Of a stretch of DNA of 64,000 nucleotides, positions 57,285-64,000 are shown piece by piece. Position 1 is the stretch's first letter. Every line of letters begins with the position of its first letter. The notes beneath the pieces were generated by a model that was not told the origin of the DNA, did not search any database, and worked only from the letters and a program-made list of their open reading frames with translations. Position numbers and translations under genes: made by a program. Source of the stretch: Deltaproteobacteria bacterium (lineage in GTDB: Bacteria > Acidobacteriota > Thermoanaerobaculia > Multivoradales > JAHZIX01); assembly GCA_022601195.1 (NCBI GenBank), contig JAHZIX010000002.1, positions 124,001 through 188,000 on the forward strand, written 5' to 3'.

Positions 57285-57511
57285 GGAACAGCCTTTCGAG
57301 ACAAAGTCGCGAGTCCTTGCTGTCGGCACTAGGCGAGTCGGTTCCCCATCCTTTCATGGAGTGAAGGTGATGGGAGATGACATTTTCTTCATCTTCGGTT
57401 CACGAAGGTGTCAGCAGCGGTGGGTAGGGTCTCCGGGTCCGAAAGGACTGTTGTCAATCAATACAGGGGAGAAACTAGGACCTGCCTAGCCCTGAAAACA
57501 GGAGCGACCCT

Positions 57512-58618
57512 ATGATGAGCTATTCCCGTCGAAGCGCGATCTCGTCCAGCACGCTATTCTCTCGCACGGCATTCTTCGGCACGGTATTTCTCAGCACGGT
57601 ATTTCTCAGAACAGTGTCTCGTAGCGCTGTCATACGCAACACTGCTCTCTTTGTCCTCATCAGCCTACCCATGGTGGCCTTTGCCCAACAGAACAATCAC
57701 TGTGGTGTCCCCGTAGATGGAGACGGCAACCCCACGGATGACGAAGGTTTCGTCAGTGTCGTAGCCCTGGGTACGGACGACGTCAACGACAAACAACAAG
57801 GTTTCTTCACCGACGATGTCACCACCGGCGGGGGAGGTTTCGACCTACACCCCCTGACCTCGGGAAACGACATCATCACGGATTTCGATCCAGCTATGGA
57901 CCTGCTCGATGTCGGTGACTTCGCTCGGCTGAGCGACGACTTCGGTACCCTGCGTTCTCTCGAAGACATAGCCTCCCTTTCGAGCCAAACCACCGTTGAT
58001 GGGCAAACCGCTCTGGTGATCGACGTCGACGGCCCCTTAGGCAATTCGACAACCACCCTCCTGGGTATCACCATCGATCACCTCAACTCGAACAATGTCT
58101 TTTTCGGTCTCGGAGGTACTTCGATTCCACCCCAGCCGGTTTCTTGGTCTTCCGCCAAATGCGTCACCCTGAATACCGGTTGCAGATTTACCATCCCCGG
58201 TCACGAAGTTCCCGGTTCCAATGGCCAAGGCCCGGCCAATGCGCCGGATCCGTGTCAGATTGGTGGAGGCGGGCCAACGGGTGGGGACGATGCTCTGCTA
58301 CTCAACGAAAACCGCTTTCGCATCGAAGCGAATTGGCGGAACTTACGAGGAGAGACCGGAGTCGGGAAACCGATACAGTTGACGGACGATACGGGGTATT
58401 TTTGGTTTTTCAACTCCACCAACGTGGAAATGGTGATCAAGGTTCTCGATGCCTGTGAAGATTTCAACCGGTTCTGGATCTTTGCTGCGGGGTTGACCAA
58501 CGTCGAGGTCGACGTGAGAGTCATCGACACGGAGACGGGAGAAATCTTCACTTTCCAGAACCCCCTGGGAACCGCCTTCCAACCCCTCCAGGCGACAGAT
58601 GCCTTTGCCACCTGCTAG
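57512..58618 (+). CDS. Secreted protein with N-terminal pentad repeats and C-terminal Trp-rich beta domain
   Basis: AGGAG lies 7 nt before the ATG; 368 residues. The N-region holds five-residue repeats (TLFSR, TAFFG, TVFLS, TVFLR, TVSRS) before a signal-peptide core (NTALFVLISLPMVAFAQ). The middle includes an RTX/serralysin-C-like calcium segment (SGNDIITDFDPAMDLLDVGD). The last 105 residues form a domain I have seen in many secreted proteins of this phylum but cannot name: RFRIEANWRN, TDDTGYFWFFNSTNVEMVIK, LDACEDFNRFWIFAAGLTNV and ending FQPLQATDAFATC. It is extracellular by inference; function unknown. Confidence 0.75.
   Translation: MMSYSRRSAISSSTLFSRTAFFGTVFLSTVFLRTVSRSAVIRNTALFVLISLPMVAFAQQNNHCGVPVDGDGNPTDDEGFVSVVALGTDDVNDKQQGFFTDDVTTGGGGFDLHPLTSGNDIITDFDPAMDLLDVGDFARLSDDFGTLRSLEDIASLSSQTTVDGQTALVIDVDGPLGNSTTTLLGITIDHLNSNNVFFGLGGTSIPPQPVSWSSAKCVTLNTGCRFTIPGHEVPGSNGQGPANAPDPCQIGGGGPTGGDDALLLNENRFRIEANWRNLRGETGVGKPIQLTDDTGYFWFFNSTNVEMVIKVLDACEDFNRFWIFAAGLTNVEVDVRVIDTETGEIFTFQNPLGTAFQPLQATDAFATC
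57550..57624 (+). repeat. Five 15-nt tandem repeats
   Basis: Five successive 15-nt units start at 57550, 57565, 57580, 57595 and 57610. Units three and four are identical (CACGGTATTTCTCAG) and the rest are diverged copies. Each encodes one TxFxx pentad of the N-terminal extension of the secreted protein. Confidence 0.8.
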
Positions 58619-58641
58619 TTCATCTCTGCGGGCTTCAAAGC

Positions 58642-61053
58642 CTACGGGCCAAGCCTCTCGTAGGCCGCCTGATTGATCAGCAGATAAGTGATCTCTCCTC
58701 GTGAATTCTCTCGAAAGGACAGTAAGACCCCGTCATCACGCTGGAAGTCTAAGGGTCCTACCTGGTAGGCCCACTTGTCTCGGAACTTCAACCCGCGACC
58801 GCTCGTCTCGATGGCGAGCGGTCTGCGGCTCCACCCCGTCGTCGGATCCGTGTGATGATACATATTGTTTGCGTAGGTACCAGCGAAGCGAGACAGGTCT
58901 GATTGTTCTTCATAACGTTGCCTCATCTCCCTGCCTGGGCGCCGGCCGGAAAATAACTCAGCGATCAATCTCGAGACGGCAGCATTGGATAGAGTTCCGG
59001 ATTCCTGGTTATAAGAGATATAGATCCCAAGATCGAACTCCGGCACCAGGTGCAGATAGGCTCCAAAGCCTGTCATCGATCCGCCGTGACCGAAGGCACC
59101 CACACCATGGCTCGAGTCCTCGATGAAGGTGAACCCATAGCCAGGGTGATCAGGGTGGTTGGTGTATTGCTGAGTTAGCATCGCTTCTGCAGATTCGGAC
59201 GACAGTATTTGTTGGTCTCGAAACCGCCCCTCCTGCAGCAGCATGATGGCAAAGTTAGCCATGTCGACGACCGTCGAATTGATCGTGGAAGCAGGCGCTG
59301 TGTTCATGAATTCCCATCTCATAGGAATCCACTTCCCATCGAATTCGTATCCCACTGCGGTGTCTCCAACCAAAGCAGGAGGTACAGCAATACCGCTTCT
59401 GTGCATCTCCAAGGGCTCGAAAATCTCCTGTCGGAGATACCTCTCGAAAGGCATACCCGAAAGGCGCTCGACCAAGTAACCAGCTAGGGTAATCGCATAG
59501 GTGTCATAACAACTCACCTCACCTGGTGGCCGAACTCGGATCAGATTGTCCTTGAGGAACTCACCGAGAGGGAGAACATCTTCCAGCTTCCCAACATGAC
59601 GCCCAAGGCCAATCTGGTCAAAACCAGCAGTATGGGTCAACAGGTGCCGCACCCGTACCGGTTCTTCAATGTTTTCCGGAACCTTGAACTCGGTCAGGTA
59701 GTCGTTGACGTCGGAATCCAAATCCAAAAGACCCCGATCGACAAGTTGCATCACAGCCACTCCCGTGAGCACCTTGGAAATCGATCCTACTCTGAAGATG
59801 GTGCTTCGAGAATCTACCGGTTTTTCTTGATAAACTTCTCGGCTTCCGAAGCCTCGGTCGTACACCAGTTTGCCTTCATGGACGATAGCAATAGCAGCTC
59901 CGGCAATGCGACGTTCAGCCATGGTATCGATGAAGAGAGGACGAAGCACCTTGTCGAGAGCGGTAGGATTCAAAACAGAATGATTTAATTCGAGTCTCGG
60001 TACTCCCTCACCGCTGGAAAGAGCTTCGGGTGCCATGGCCGCTCCCACTGAGAGAGTAGAGAAAACAGCGACCGTCGCGACGGTCAAGGACCTCCGGGGA
60101 ATCTGATGACGACGGTCAGGGTCGAGAACCGTTCGCAAGCGCCTTTCGAATAAGCGCCCTCCGAGAATGGAATGGGCAGCCGGCATCGGCGTCGGCCCCA
60201 AATCAGCATAATCACGGAAGGTCTCGATGAGACATTGGGCGTATCGAGAAGGCCTGACCCCTGCGATCAACACTTCGCTGTCAGCAGCCAGTTCTTGCTG
60301 CTGTCGAAGCTGGTCCGCCGCCTTCCAAATGAAGGGGTTGAACCAAAAGCAGGCCGTGGTCAACTCAGCAACTAGGGTTGCGAGAGGGTCCCGGCGCAGC
60401 ACATGGGCGAGCTCGTGAAGCAGAATCATCTCGATCTGCTCAGGAGCCTTGCGCTCCAGGCTCTTGGACAGAAAGATCACGGGTCGGAAGGTACCTCCGG
60501 TCACCGGTACATCGACATCGTCGTGGTGCACCAATCGCGGAATCGTGCGGATGTTCTGTCGATCCGCCACCCGACGAAGAGCCTCCATCAGGGGGCCGGA
60601 AAGAATGGGCTCGGCCTGCCGAATCAACTGAGCGGTTCTGACCTGCCGCAAGCTCAGGCGGGCCAGTAAGACGCTGAACCCAGAGATCCAAATGAACAGG
60701 AAACCAATCATCCAAGCTGGTGCCGGACTGGCTAAGGTATCTTCCCTGTCACCCATCGTGATGTCGCCGAATTTTCCCAGGGCTGCAAAAGTGAAGTGAC
60801 GTTGGCTTTGGCCGAGTGGTTCGACGACCTCAGGACGACAATCCACAGCCAAACAACCAACAGCCCCAGGCTTGACAAGCAGAGTCACCAGAAAGATTCC
60901 CAGACTACACAGAAGAGCGCTCAGGACCATTTGACAAAGAACATGGTGGGACCAGGTACGGAGTCGATGCACCGCGAACCCTACCGCCAACAGCACGGCG
61001 GATCCCCCTAGGGAACTAACCCAGAGACCGTCGAAGAAGAGTGCGCTATCCAT
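58642..61053 (-). CDS. M56 (BlaR1-type) membrane peptidase fused to a serine beta-lactamase-like hydrolase
   Basis: The 803-residue protein opens with membrane helices (LGGSAVLLAVGFAVHRL, LCSLGIFLVTLLV, MIGFLFIWISGFSVLLARL) and an M56 zinc peptidase with HELAH at 213-217. After another helix (about 325-345) comes an exported class C beta-lactamase/esterase-like domain: SISK (Ser424, Lys427), CYDTYAITLAGYLVE where YDT replaces the usual YxN, and HGGSMTG (about 654) as the third box. In BlaR1 the sensor domain is class D-like and only binds drug; here the domain keeps a catalytic-looking Ser-Lys. It follows the BlaI-type gene by 6 bp. Probable role: sensing and cleaving a cell-wall or ester compound, then inactivating the repressor. 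Confidence 0.85.
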   Translation of the reverse strand: MDSALFFDGLWVSSLGGSAVLLAVGFAVHRLRTWSHHVLCQMVLSALLCSLGIFLVTLLVKPGAVGCLAVDCRPEVVEPLGQSQRHFTFAALGKFGDITMGDREDTLASPAPAWMIGFLFIWISGFSVLLARLSLRQVRTAQLIRQAEPILSGPLMEALRRVADRQNIRTIPRLVHHDDVDVPVTGGTFRPVIFLSKSLERKAPEQIEMILLHELAHVLRRDPLATLVAELTTACFWFNPFIWKAADQLRQQQELAADSEVLIAGVRPSRYAQCLIETFRDYADLGPTPMPAAHSILGGRLFERRLRTVLDPDRRHQIPRRSLTVATVAVFSTLSVGAAMAPEALSSGEGVPRLELNHSVLNPTALDKVLRPLFIDTMAERRIAGAAIAIVHEGKLVYDRGFGSREVYQEKPVDSRSTIFRVGSISKVLTGVAVMQLVDRGLLDLDSDVNDYLTEFKVPENIEEPVRVRHLLTHTAGFDQIGLGRHVGKLEDVLPLGEFLKDNLIRVRPPGEVSCYDTYAITLAGYLVERLSGMPFERYLRQEIFEPLEMHRSGIAVPPALVGDTAVGYEFDGKWIPMRWEFMNTAPASTINSTVVDMANFAIMLLQEGRFRDQQILSSESAEAMLTQQYTNHPDHPGYGFTFIEDSSHGVGAFGHGGSMTGFGAYLHLVPEFDLGIYISYNQESGTLSNAAVSRLIAELFSGRRPGREMRQRYEEQSDLSRFAGTYANNMYHHTDPTTGWSRRPLAIETSGRGLKFRDKWAYQVGPLDFQRDDGVLLSFRENSRGEITYLLINQAAYERLGP

Positions 61054-61059
61054 GAGTAG

Positions 61060-61458
61060 CTACCGACCTTCCTGGGCTGCCGCCTGAATCAATTTCTCGA
61101 GCTGATCAAAATCGATCTTCGTGTCGCGCTCGCGAGAGACGTCCACCAGAGCCTGGAGGGCGTATTCCGGAGATCCTTCGAAAAAGGTGTCGAGTAACCG
61201 CTCCATGGCCGACCTGGACGCCACTTCCTTGGGAGTGGTGGGTAGATACACGTATCGAAGTCCCTTCTCGTGATGCTGCACCAGCCCCTTCTTTTCCAGG
61301 GCCCTCAAGATGGACCTCACAGCCGAGTAGCTCGGCACATCTGGTACCTCGCGAAGAATGTCGGCAGCCGAGACTTCTCCTATCCGGTAAATGACATCTA
61401 AGACCTGGCGAGCCCGGGCGCTAAGATCTTTCTTGGGGTGTTTCTCAGGTGCTTTCAT
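61060..61458 (-). CDS. BlaI/MecI-type transcriptional repressor
   Basis: The 132-residue protein has the BlaI winged helix (LSARARQVLDVIYRIGEVSA, ADILREVPDVPSYSAVRSIL, RALEKKGLVQHHEKGLRYVY) and the dimerisation region (MERLLDTFFEGSPEYALQAL, ending QLEKLIQAAAQ). Such proteins repress their own operon and are released when an M56 peptidase cleaves them between the two domains. AGGAAGGAAG lies just upstream of the ATG. The M56 fusion gene follows 6 bp later. The 19-nt repeat array upstream is the likely control region. Confidence 0.92.
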   Translation of the reverse strand: MKAPEKHPKKDLSARARQVLDVIYRIGEVSAADILREVPDVPSYSAVRSILRALEKKGLVQHHEKGLRYVYLPTTPKEVASRSAMERLLDTFFEGSPEYALQALVDVSRERDTKIDFDQLEKLIQAAAQEGR

Positions 61459-61505
61459 GACTTCCTTCCTCGCGTTTCTCGAAGGCTGTGTCTATTTCTG
61501 AGCAG

Positions 61506-61619
61506 GTGTCTTTTTTGTGCACGATGCTTCTTTCCGAAAACCTTGCTTGTTTTTGCACATTCTGCTTGTTTTTGCGCGTCTTGAACTTTTTTGCGCAGCA
61601 TGCACTTTTTCGAGCACTA
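61506..61619 (-). repeat. Six-unit 19-nt repeat array upstream of the BlaI-type gene
   Basis: Imperfect 19-nt units start at 61506, 61525, 61544, 61563, 61582 and 61601. The plus-strand consensus is TGCTTGTTTTTGCGCA plus three variable bases; units at 61544 and 61563 are nearly identical, 61582 is close, and 61506, 61525 and 61601 are weaker. It begins 48 nt upstream of the repressor start codon. The period is not a codon multiple and no gene overlaps. An operator array or control region is the likely role. Confidence 0.65.
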
Positions 61620-61773
61620 AGATTGCACAACCAACCCGGACCGTCAAGAAGACATCCTGAAACCCAGAGCCATCTGGCGTCATCCTGCATGCCTGTGAGG
61701 GCTTTCTGATCCCTCTCCTAATCGGGTAGGGTTCAGATCGACAGGGCGGCTCTTGGCTCCCGTCGCCTTCTTA

Positions 61774-61815
61774 GAGAAGCGGCACTACGGAGAAGCGGCA
61801 CTACGGAGAAGCGGC
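61774..61815. repeat. 16-nt tandem repeat over a gene end
   Basis: GAGAAGCGGCACTACG occurs at 61774-61789 and 61790-61805 exactly, followed by a partial copy to 61815. The stop codon of the lipoprotein hydrolase (61801-61803) lies inside the second copy. The duplication is recent in appearance and extends the 3' end. Confidence 0.85.
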
Positions 61816-62469
61816 CCATTCGAGGGCCGGCCCGGTCCATTCCGGGAGAGGGCGGTAAAGGAAGCCGTGGCCGAGGCCGGTATCGAGGCGGATCTCACGA
61901 TGGTCTCCTAGATGAGGCGACCGCGCGAAAAGAGAGGAGCAACTCTGGGCGATACCATCGCTCGCTTCAAAAATGGAGAGTACGGCCCCATGAAGATCGA
62001 GGGAGCGACTGTCCAACGCGGGTGCACTACAGCCCCCCATCAAGACGAACCGCGCTTGGTTCATCTCAGCTCTGGTCGATATCACCATGGCGATGATCGC
62101 CCCCTTGGAGGCTCCCACAACCGTAATCCGCTCCGCTGGGACTCCCCCTTCGACCAGAAGACGCATTTGCTCGACAATCCGCTCTGCGTAGTCATCAATG
62201 TCCGTCTTCTCTCCTCGCAATTCGCTTACCACCGTCAGCCCCGTCCGCCCCAGCTCGTCGAGGATGTCTCGATACTCATAGGGACCAAATTCAGGGCTCA
62301 CTGCCTCAGGCCCTTGGATTTCGACGATACGGCCATGAAGGTAAAACAAGTACGAGGCCTTTGGGTCGATGGGGGTCGCGGTCGATTGCAGACCTCGAAC
62401 TGGTGGAGAGGAGCATGCTGAAAAGGCCAAAAGGGCCGTCGAGAAGGCAAGCAGGCAAAAGCGGATCAT
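61801..62469 (-). CDS. Lipoprotein alpha/beta hydrolase
   Basis: The 222-residue protein has GGAGGA about 10 nt upstream of the ATG and a lipoprotein-type leader (FCLLAFSTALLAFSAC, Cys at about 19). The hydrolase part shows the first strand SYLFYLHG, the nucleophile elbow VVGASKGA (Ser) and a C-terminal His in DTGLGHGFLYRP. The acid is probably in the IFEASDGI segment. It is likely attached to a membrane lipid outside the cytosol; substrate unknown. It is separated by 340 bp from the BlaI-type gene on the same strand. Confidence 0.8.
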   Translation of the reverse strand: MIRFCLLAFSTALLAFSACSSPPVRGLQSTATPIDPKASYLFYLHGRIVEIQGPEAVSPEFGPYEYRDILDELGRTGLTVVSELRGEKTDIDDYAERIVEQMRLLVEGGVPAERITVVGASKGAIIAMVISTRAEMNQARFVLMGGCSAPALDSRSLDLHGAVLSIFEASDGIAQSCSSLFARSPHLGDHREIRLDTGLGHGFLYRPLPEWTGPALEWAASP

Positions 62470-62828
62470 CTCGATCTAATCCTCCAAAAATCTGATGGGC
62501 TACCCCTAAGGCCACAGGTAGCCCTTATCTTACTCACCGATTTCTTTGGGAGGTGCCATAGAGGCCTGAAGATCCCGAGAAGACGGTGATTCAGGTAGAT
62601 AGGGAGACGCAGCCAGAGGTCGATCACGAGGAAGCTCCAGACCCGGCCCCAGGTTCTCGACTGTTTCCCTCGAAGCACGGACAACCATACTCGATGATTC
62701 GGGTCTGGAATCCCTTGAATAGACCAGACCGACCTGAATAAGGCCCTGTGAGCTTTCACTCACAGGGCCTTGAACTGATCCGATACCTTTCTAAGATCTA
62801 AGGACCCCACAGGGTTTTCTAAGTGAAC
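62470..62828. other. Intergenic region, no supported gene
   Basis: Short frames occur here but none has a ribosome-binding site plus recognisable sequence. The region holds the strong hairpin at 62740-62771. Nothing else was identified. Confidence 0.45.
62740..62771. terminator. Strong 13-bp hairpin
   Basis: AAGGCCCTGTGAG (62740-62752) and its exact complement (62759-62771) form a 13-bp stem with a 6-nt loop. It lies about 60 nt downstream of the 21-codon reading frame on the minus strand. No T run follows on either strand, so it may be a transcript-end or processing structure. Confidence 0.5.
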
Positions 62829-62894
62829 TTACTGTCCAACCGGTCCTTGGTTCATGATAGTTGGTCCGGCTTTCAGACTCGCTCTGACCTTCAT
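62829..62894 (-). CDS. 21-residue small reading frame with strong ribosome-binding site
   Basis: AAAGGGGGTGAG stands 3 nt before an ATG that opens a 21-codon frame beginning MKVRASLKAGPT and ending NQGPVGQ. No homology is proven; its MKVRxxxKAG start recalls short basic peptides seen in other Acidobacteriota and Cyanobacteria (recollection only). It stands alone, followed by the 13-bp hairpin, as expected for a small transcribed unit. It could be a small peptide precursor or chance. Confidence 0.4.
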   Translation of the reverse strand: MKVRASLKAGPTIMNQGPVGQ

Positions 62895-63192
62895 GGACTC
62901 ACCCCCTTTCTTCCCACCGCTAGCTATCCACATTCGCGTAGAAGCCAGCCCTGGTCTTATTGATGCTTCGGTAGGTTCTGCCGAAGCTCTCGAGCGGCGA
63001 AGGTCGGCGACTCGACTTCTACCACCTGATCTAGGTTGCGAGAACGTCACGCTGATCGGGTCAACGGGCCAGAGACGAGAAGAGATGGAGAATGCCAGGC
63101 CAAAAACGATTCGAGACAACCAGGCTCAGTTACAGAAAGGGTGCTGGAGACCTGGCGAGACTTCCCACGGACTCTAGGGAAGAGTCTTTTCC

Positions 63193-63540
63193 TCAAAGCG
63201 GGTCACCGAACCCAACGTCGCAGTGGGGGCAGAGCTTGGTGAGGGTGCGAACGATTTCCCACTTCAGAGAGAAGGGGCTGCCGCAACGGGGGGCAGGACC
63301 AGAAATGGCCCCGAAAGAGTCGCCCTACCGGCAGGAGAGAGGCCCAAGAAGGATAGGAAAAGACTAGAGAGCAATGGACCGTCGCACCTCTTGGGGGAGG
63401 GTCGTGACAACTCCCAGCACCAGGAACACCCCCCAGAAGGACCCGCAAATTGCGGAACTGCCAAACCTGGGACCACAACCAAGGGTCCTGTTCTACCCAG
63501 GGAATCCCTTTCCGTCGCCGTCGGTGGCCCCATCCTAATT
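63193..63540 (-). pseudogene. Decayed gene for a small membrane zinc-ribbon protein
   Basis: Fragments of one protein are spread over frames on the minus strand: FWGVFLVLGVVTTLPQEVRR (a membrane helix, about 63455-63370), then FSYPSWASLLPVGRLFRGHF (another frame), WSCP, and PRCGSPFSLKWEIVRTLTKL followed by CPHCDVGFGDPL and a TGA at 63193. Joining WSCP to RCGSPFS across the C run at about 63287-63293 restores a CPxC...CPHC zinc ribbon, as in small membrane zinc-ribbon proteins. At least two frameshifts and in-frame stops are needed, so the gene is inactive unless the sequence is poor. Confidence 0.5.
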
Positions 63541-63601
63541 TCGAAGAAGGCTACCCAACCGCCTTGCCCATAAGAGCGAGGCAAACGGGGCTTCGCCGCT
63601 A

Positions 63602-64000
63602 TCACTTGCGCAGAGTCGACCGAGACCCGTAGATCACCTTCAGTTGGACCTTCTCTTCGCCCCGCAATACCACCGCTGTCGCTTCCTGATCCGGTTTGGA
63701 TTGCCGGAGGATGTAAACGAAGTCGTGGATGTCGACGACTTCAGTTCCACCGAGGGCTACCAGGCGATCACCTCGTTCAAAACCGGCTCGATCGGCGGGA
63801 CTGCCTTCGCGGACCCCAGCCAGGAGAACCCCACCGCCTCCGTCTTCGGCCCCTACGTAGTCCGGGATAGTGCCGAGATAGGCGCCATAGGAACGGCTAT
63901 CTCCCTGGGGAGCGGGAGCGGGAACCTCTTGATAGGTGAGGGCTTCCTCCCGACCGGCCAACTCTGCCAGCAGCTCCGCTACCACGGTAGAGATACGGGC
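63602..64000 (-). CDS. PDZ-containing C-terminus of a probable M28-type peptidase (partial)
   Basis: The frame is open to the right window edge, so only the last 132 residues are seen. They include the end of a catalytic-domain helix (STVVAELLAELAGREEALTY), a short linker, then a PDZ domain: GAYLGTIPDYVG as the ligand-binding loop, GVLLAGVREGSPADRAGFERGD, LGGTEVVDIHDFVYILRQ and VVLRGEEKVQLKVIYG. M28 aminopeptidases of this phylum commonly end with just such a PDZ domain; the peptidase part lies outside. Probably exported. Family assignment is inference from this tail. Confidence 0.7.
   Translation of the reverse strand, partial: ARISTVVAELLAELAGREEALTYQEVPAPAPQGDSRSYGAYLGTIPDYVGAEDGGGGVLLAGVREGSPADRAGFERGDRLVALGGTEVVDIHDFVYILRQSKPDQEATAVVLRGEEKVQLKVIYGSRSTLRK

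Noticed and set aside
61488..61709. Plus-strand frame across the 19-nt repeat array as a small Cys/Phe-rich protein
   Set aside because: No ribosome-binding site, and a 19-nt period would not preserve a repeated peptide; regulatory DNA is a better explanation.

Overview
The window (roughly 60% G+C, dense coding on both strands) looks like chromosome from a Gram-negative environmental bacterium. The best guess is an Acidobacteriota, probably of the class Thermoanaerobaculia. This rests on the ECF sigma factor/Ser-Thr kinase-TPR pair, the DUF6503 protein, the DUF1800/DUF1501 pair, the many huge secreted Ig/Kelch/FN3 proteins and the recurring C-terminal DGFESGD tail. No rRNA or tRNA gene, CRISPR array or complete transposase gene was seen.

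Layout. 1-18.9 kb: two giant secreted surface proteins on the minus strand, the left one running off the window. 19.2-25 kb: plus-strand DUF6503 protein, MOSC protein, a metzincin-like protein with an IPTL-CTERM sorting tail, and an XRE regulator. 25.3-42.3 kb: minus-strand choice-of-anchor-B protein, YheT-like hydrolase, GNAT acetyltransferase, isoprenylcysteine-methyltransferase-like protein, an RHS protein translationally coupled to a small secreted partner, and two further secreted proteins. 42.6-45.8 kb: ECF sigma factor plus transmembrane kinase. 45.9-52.6 kb: another tailed secreted protein, an MtfA-like peptidase, and DUF1501/DUF1800 (the latter frameshifted). 53.2-58.6 kb: a DUF3179 gene with an in-frame UGA, a small Cys-rich secreted peptide, a two-component system and a secreted protein. 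58.6-64 kb: a BlaI-type repressor with an M56-peptidase/serine-hydrolase fusion, a lipoprotein hydrolase, a decayed zinc-ribbon gene and the PDZ end of a probable M28 peptidase.

How it fits together. Most of the coding capacity is for exported, repeat-rich, beta-structured proteins. Five carry the same C-terminal tail, and three of those five also share an ungapped or nearly ungapped leader motif 120-230 nt upstream of their start codons, suggesting a common export/anchoring route and common control. Sensor/regulator genes (ECF-kinase, histidine kinase-response regulator, BlaI-M56) are interspersed.

The most noteworthy observation is the DUF3179-like gene at 53229-54101. A UGA sits exactly at the first cysteine of the family's CxxC motif and is followed 21 nt later by a hairpin with a GGTCT apical loop, as in bacterial SECIS elements; a second in-frame stop (TAG) leaves open whether the copy is still functional. 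Other unusual items are a six-unit 19-nt repeat array upstream of the BlaI repressor, a 168-bp element with 33-bp inverted termini, and Cys-rich and Ser-Asp insertions inside folded domains of the giant proteins.
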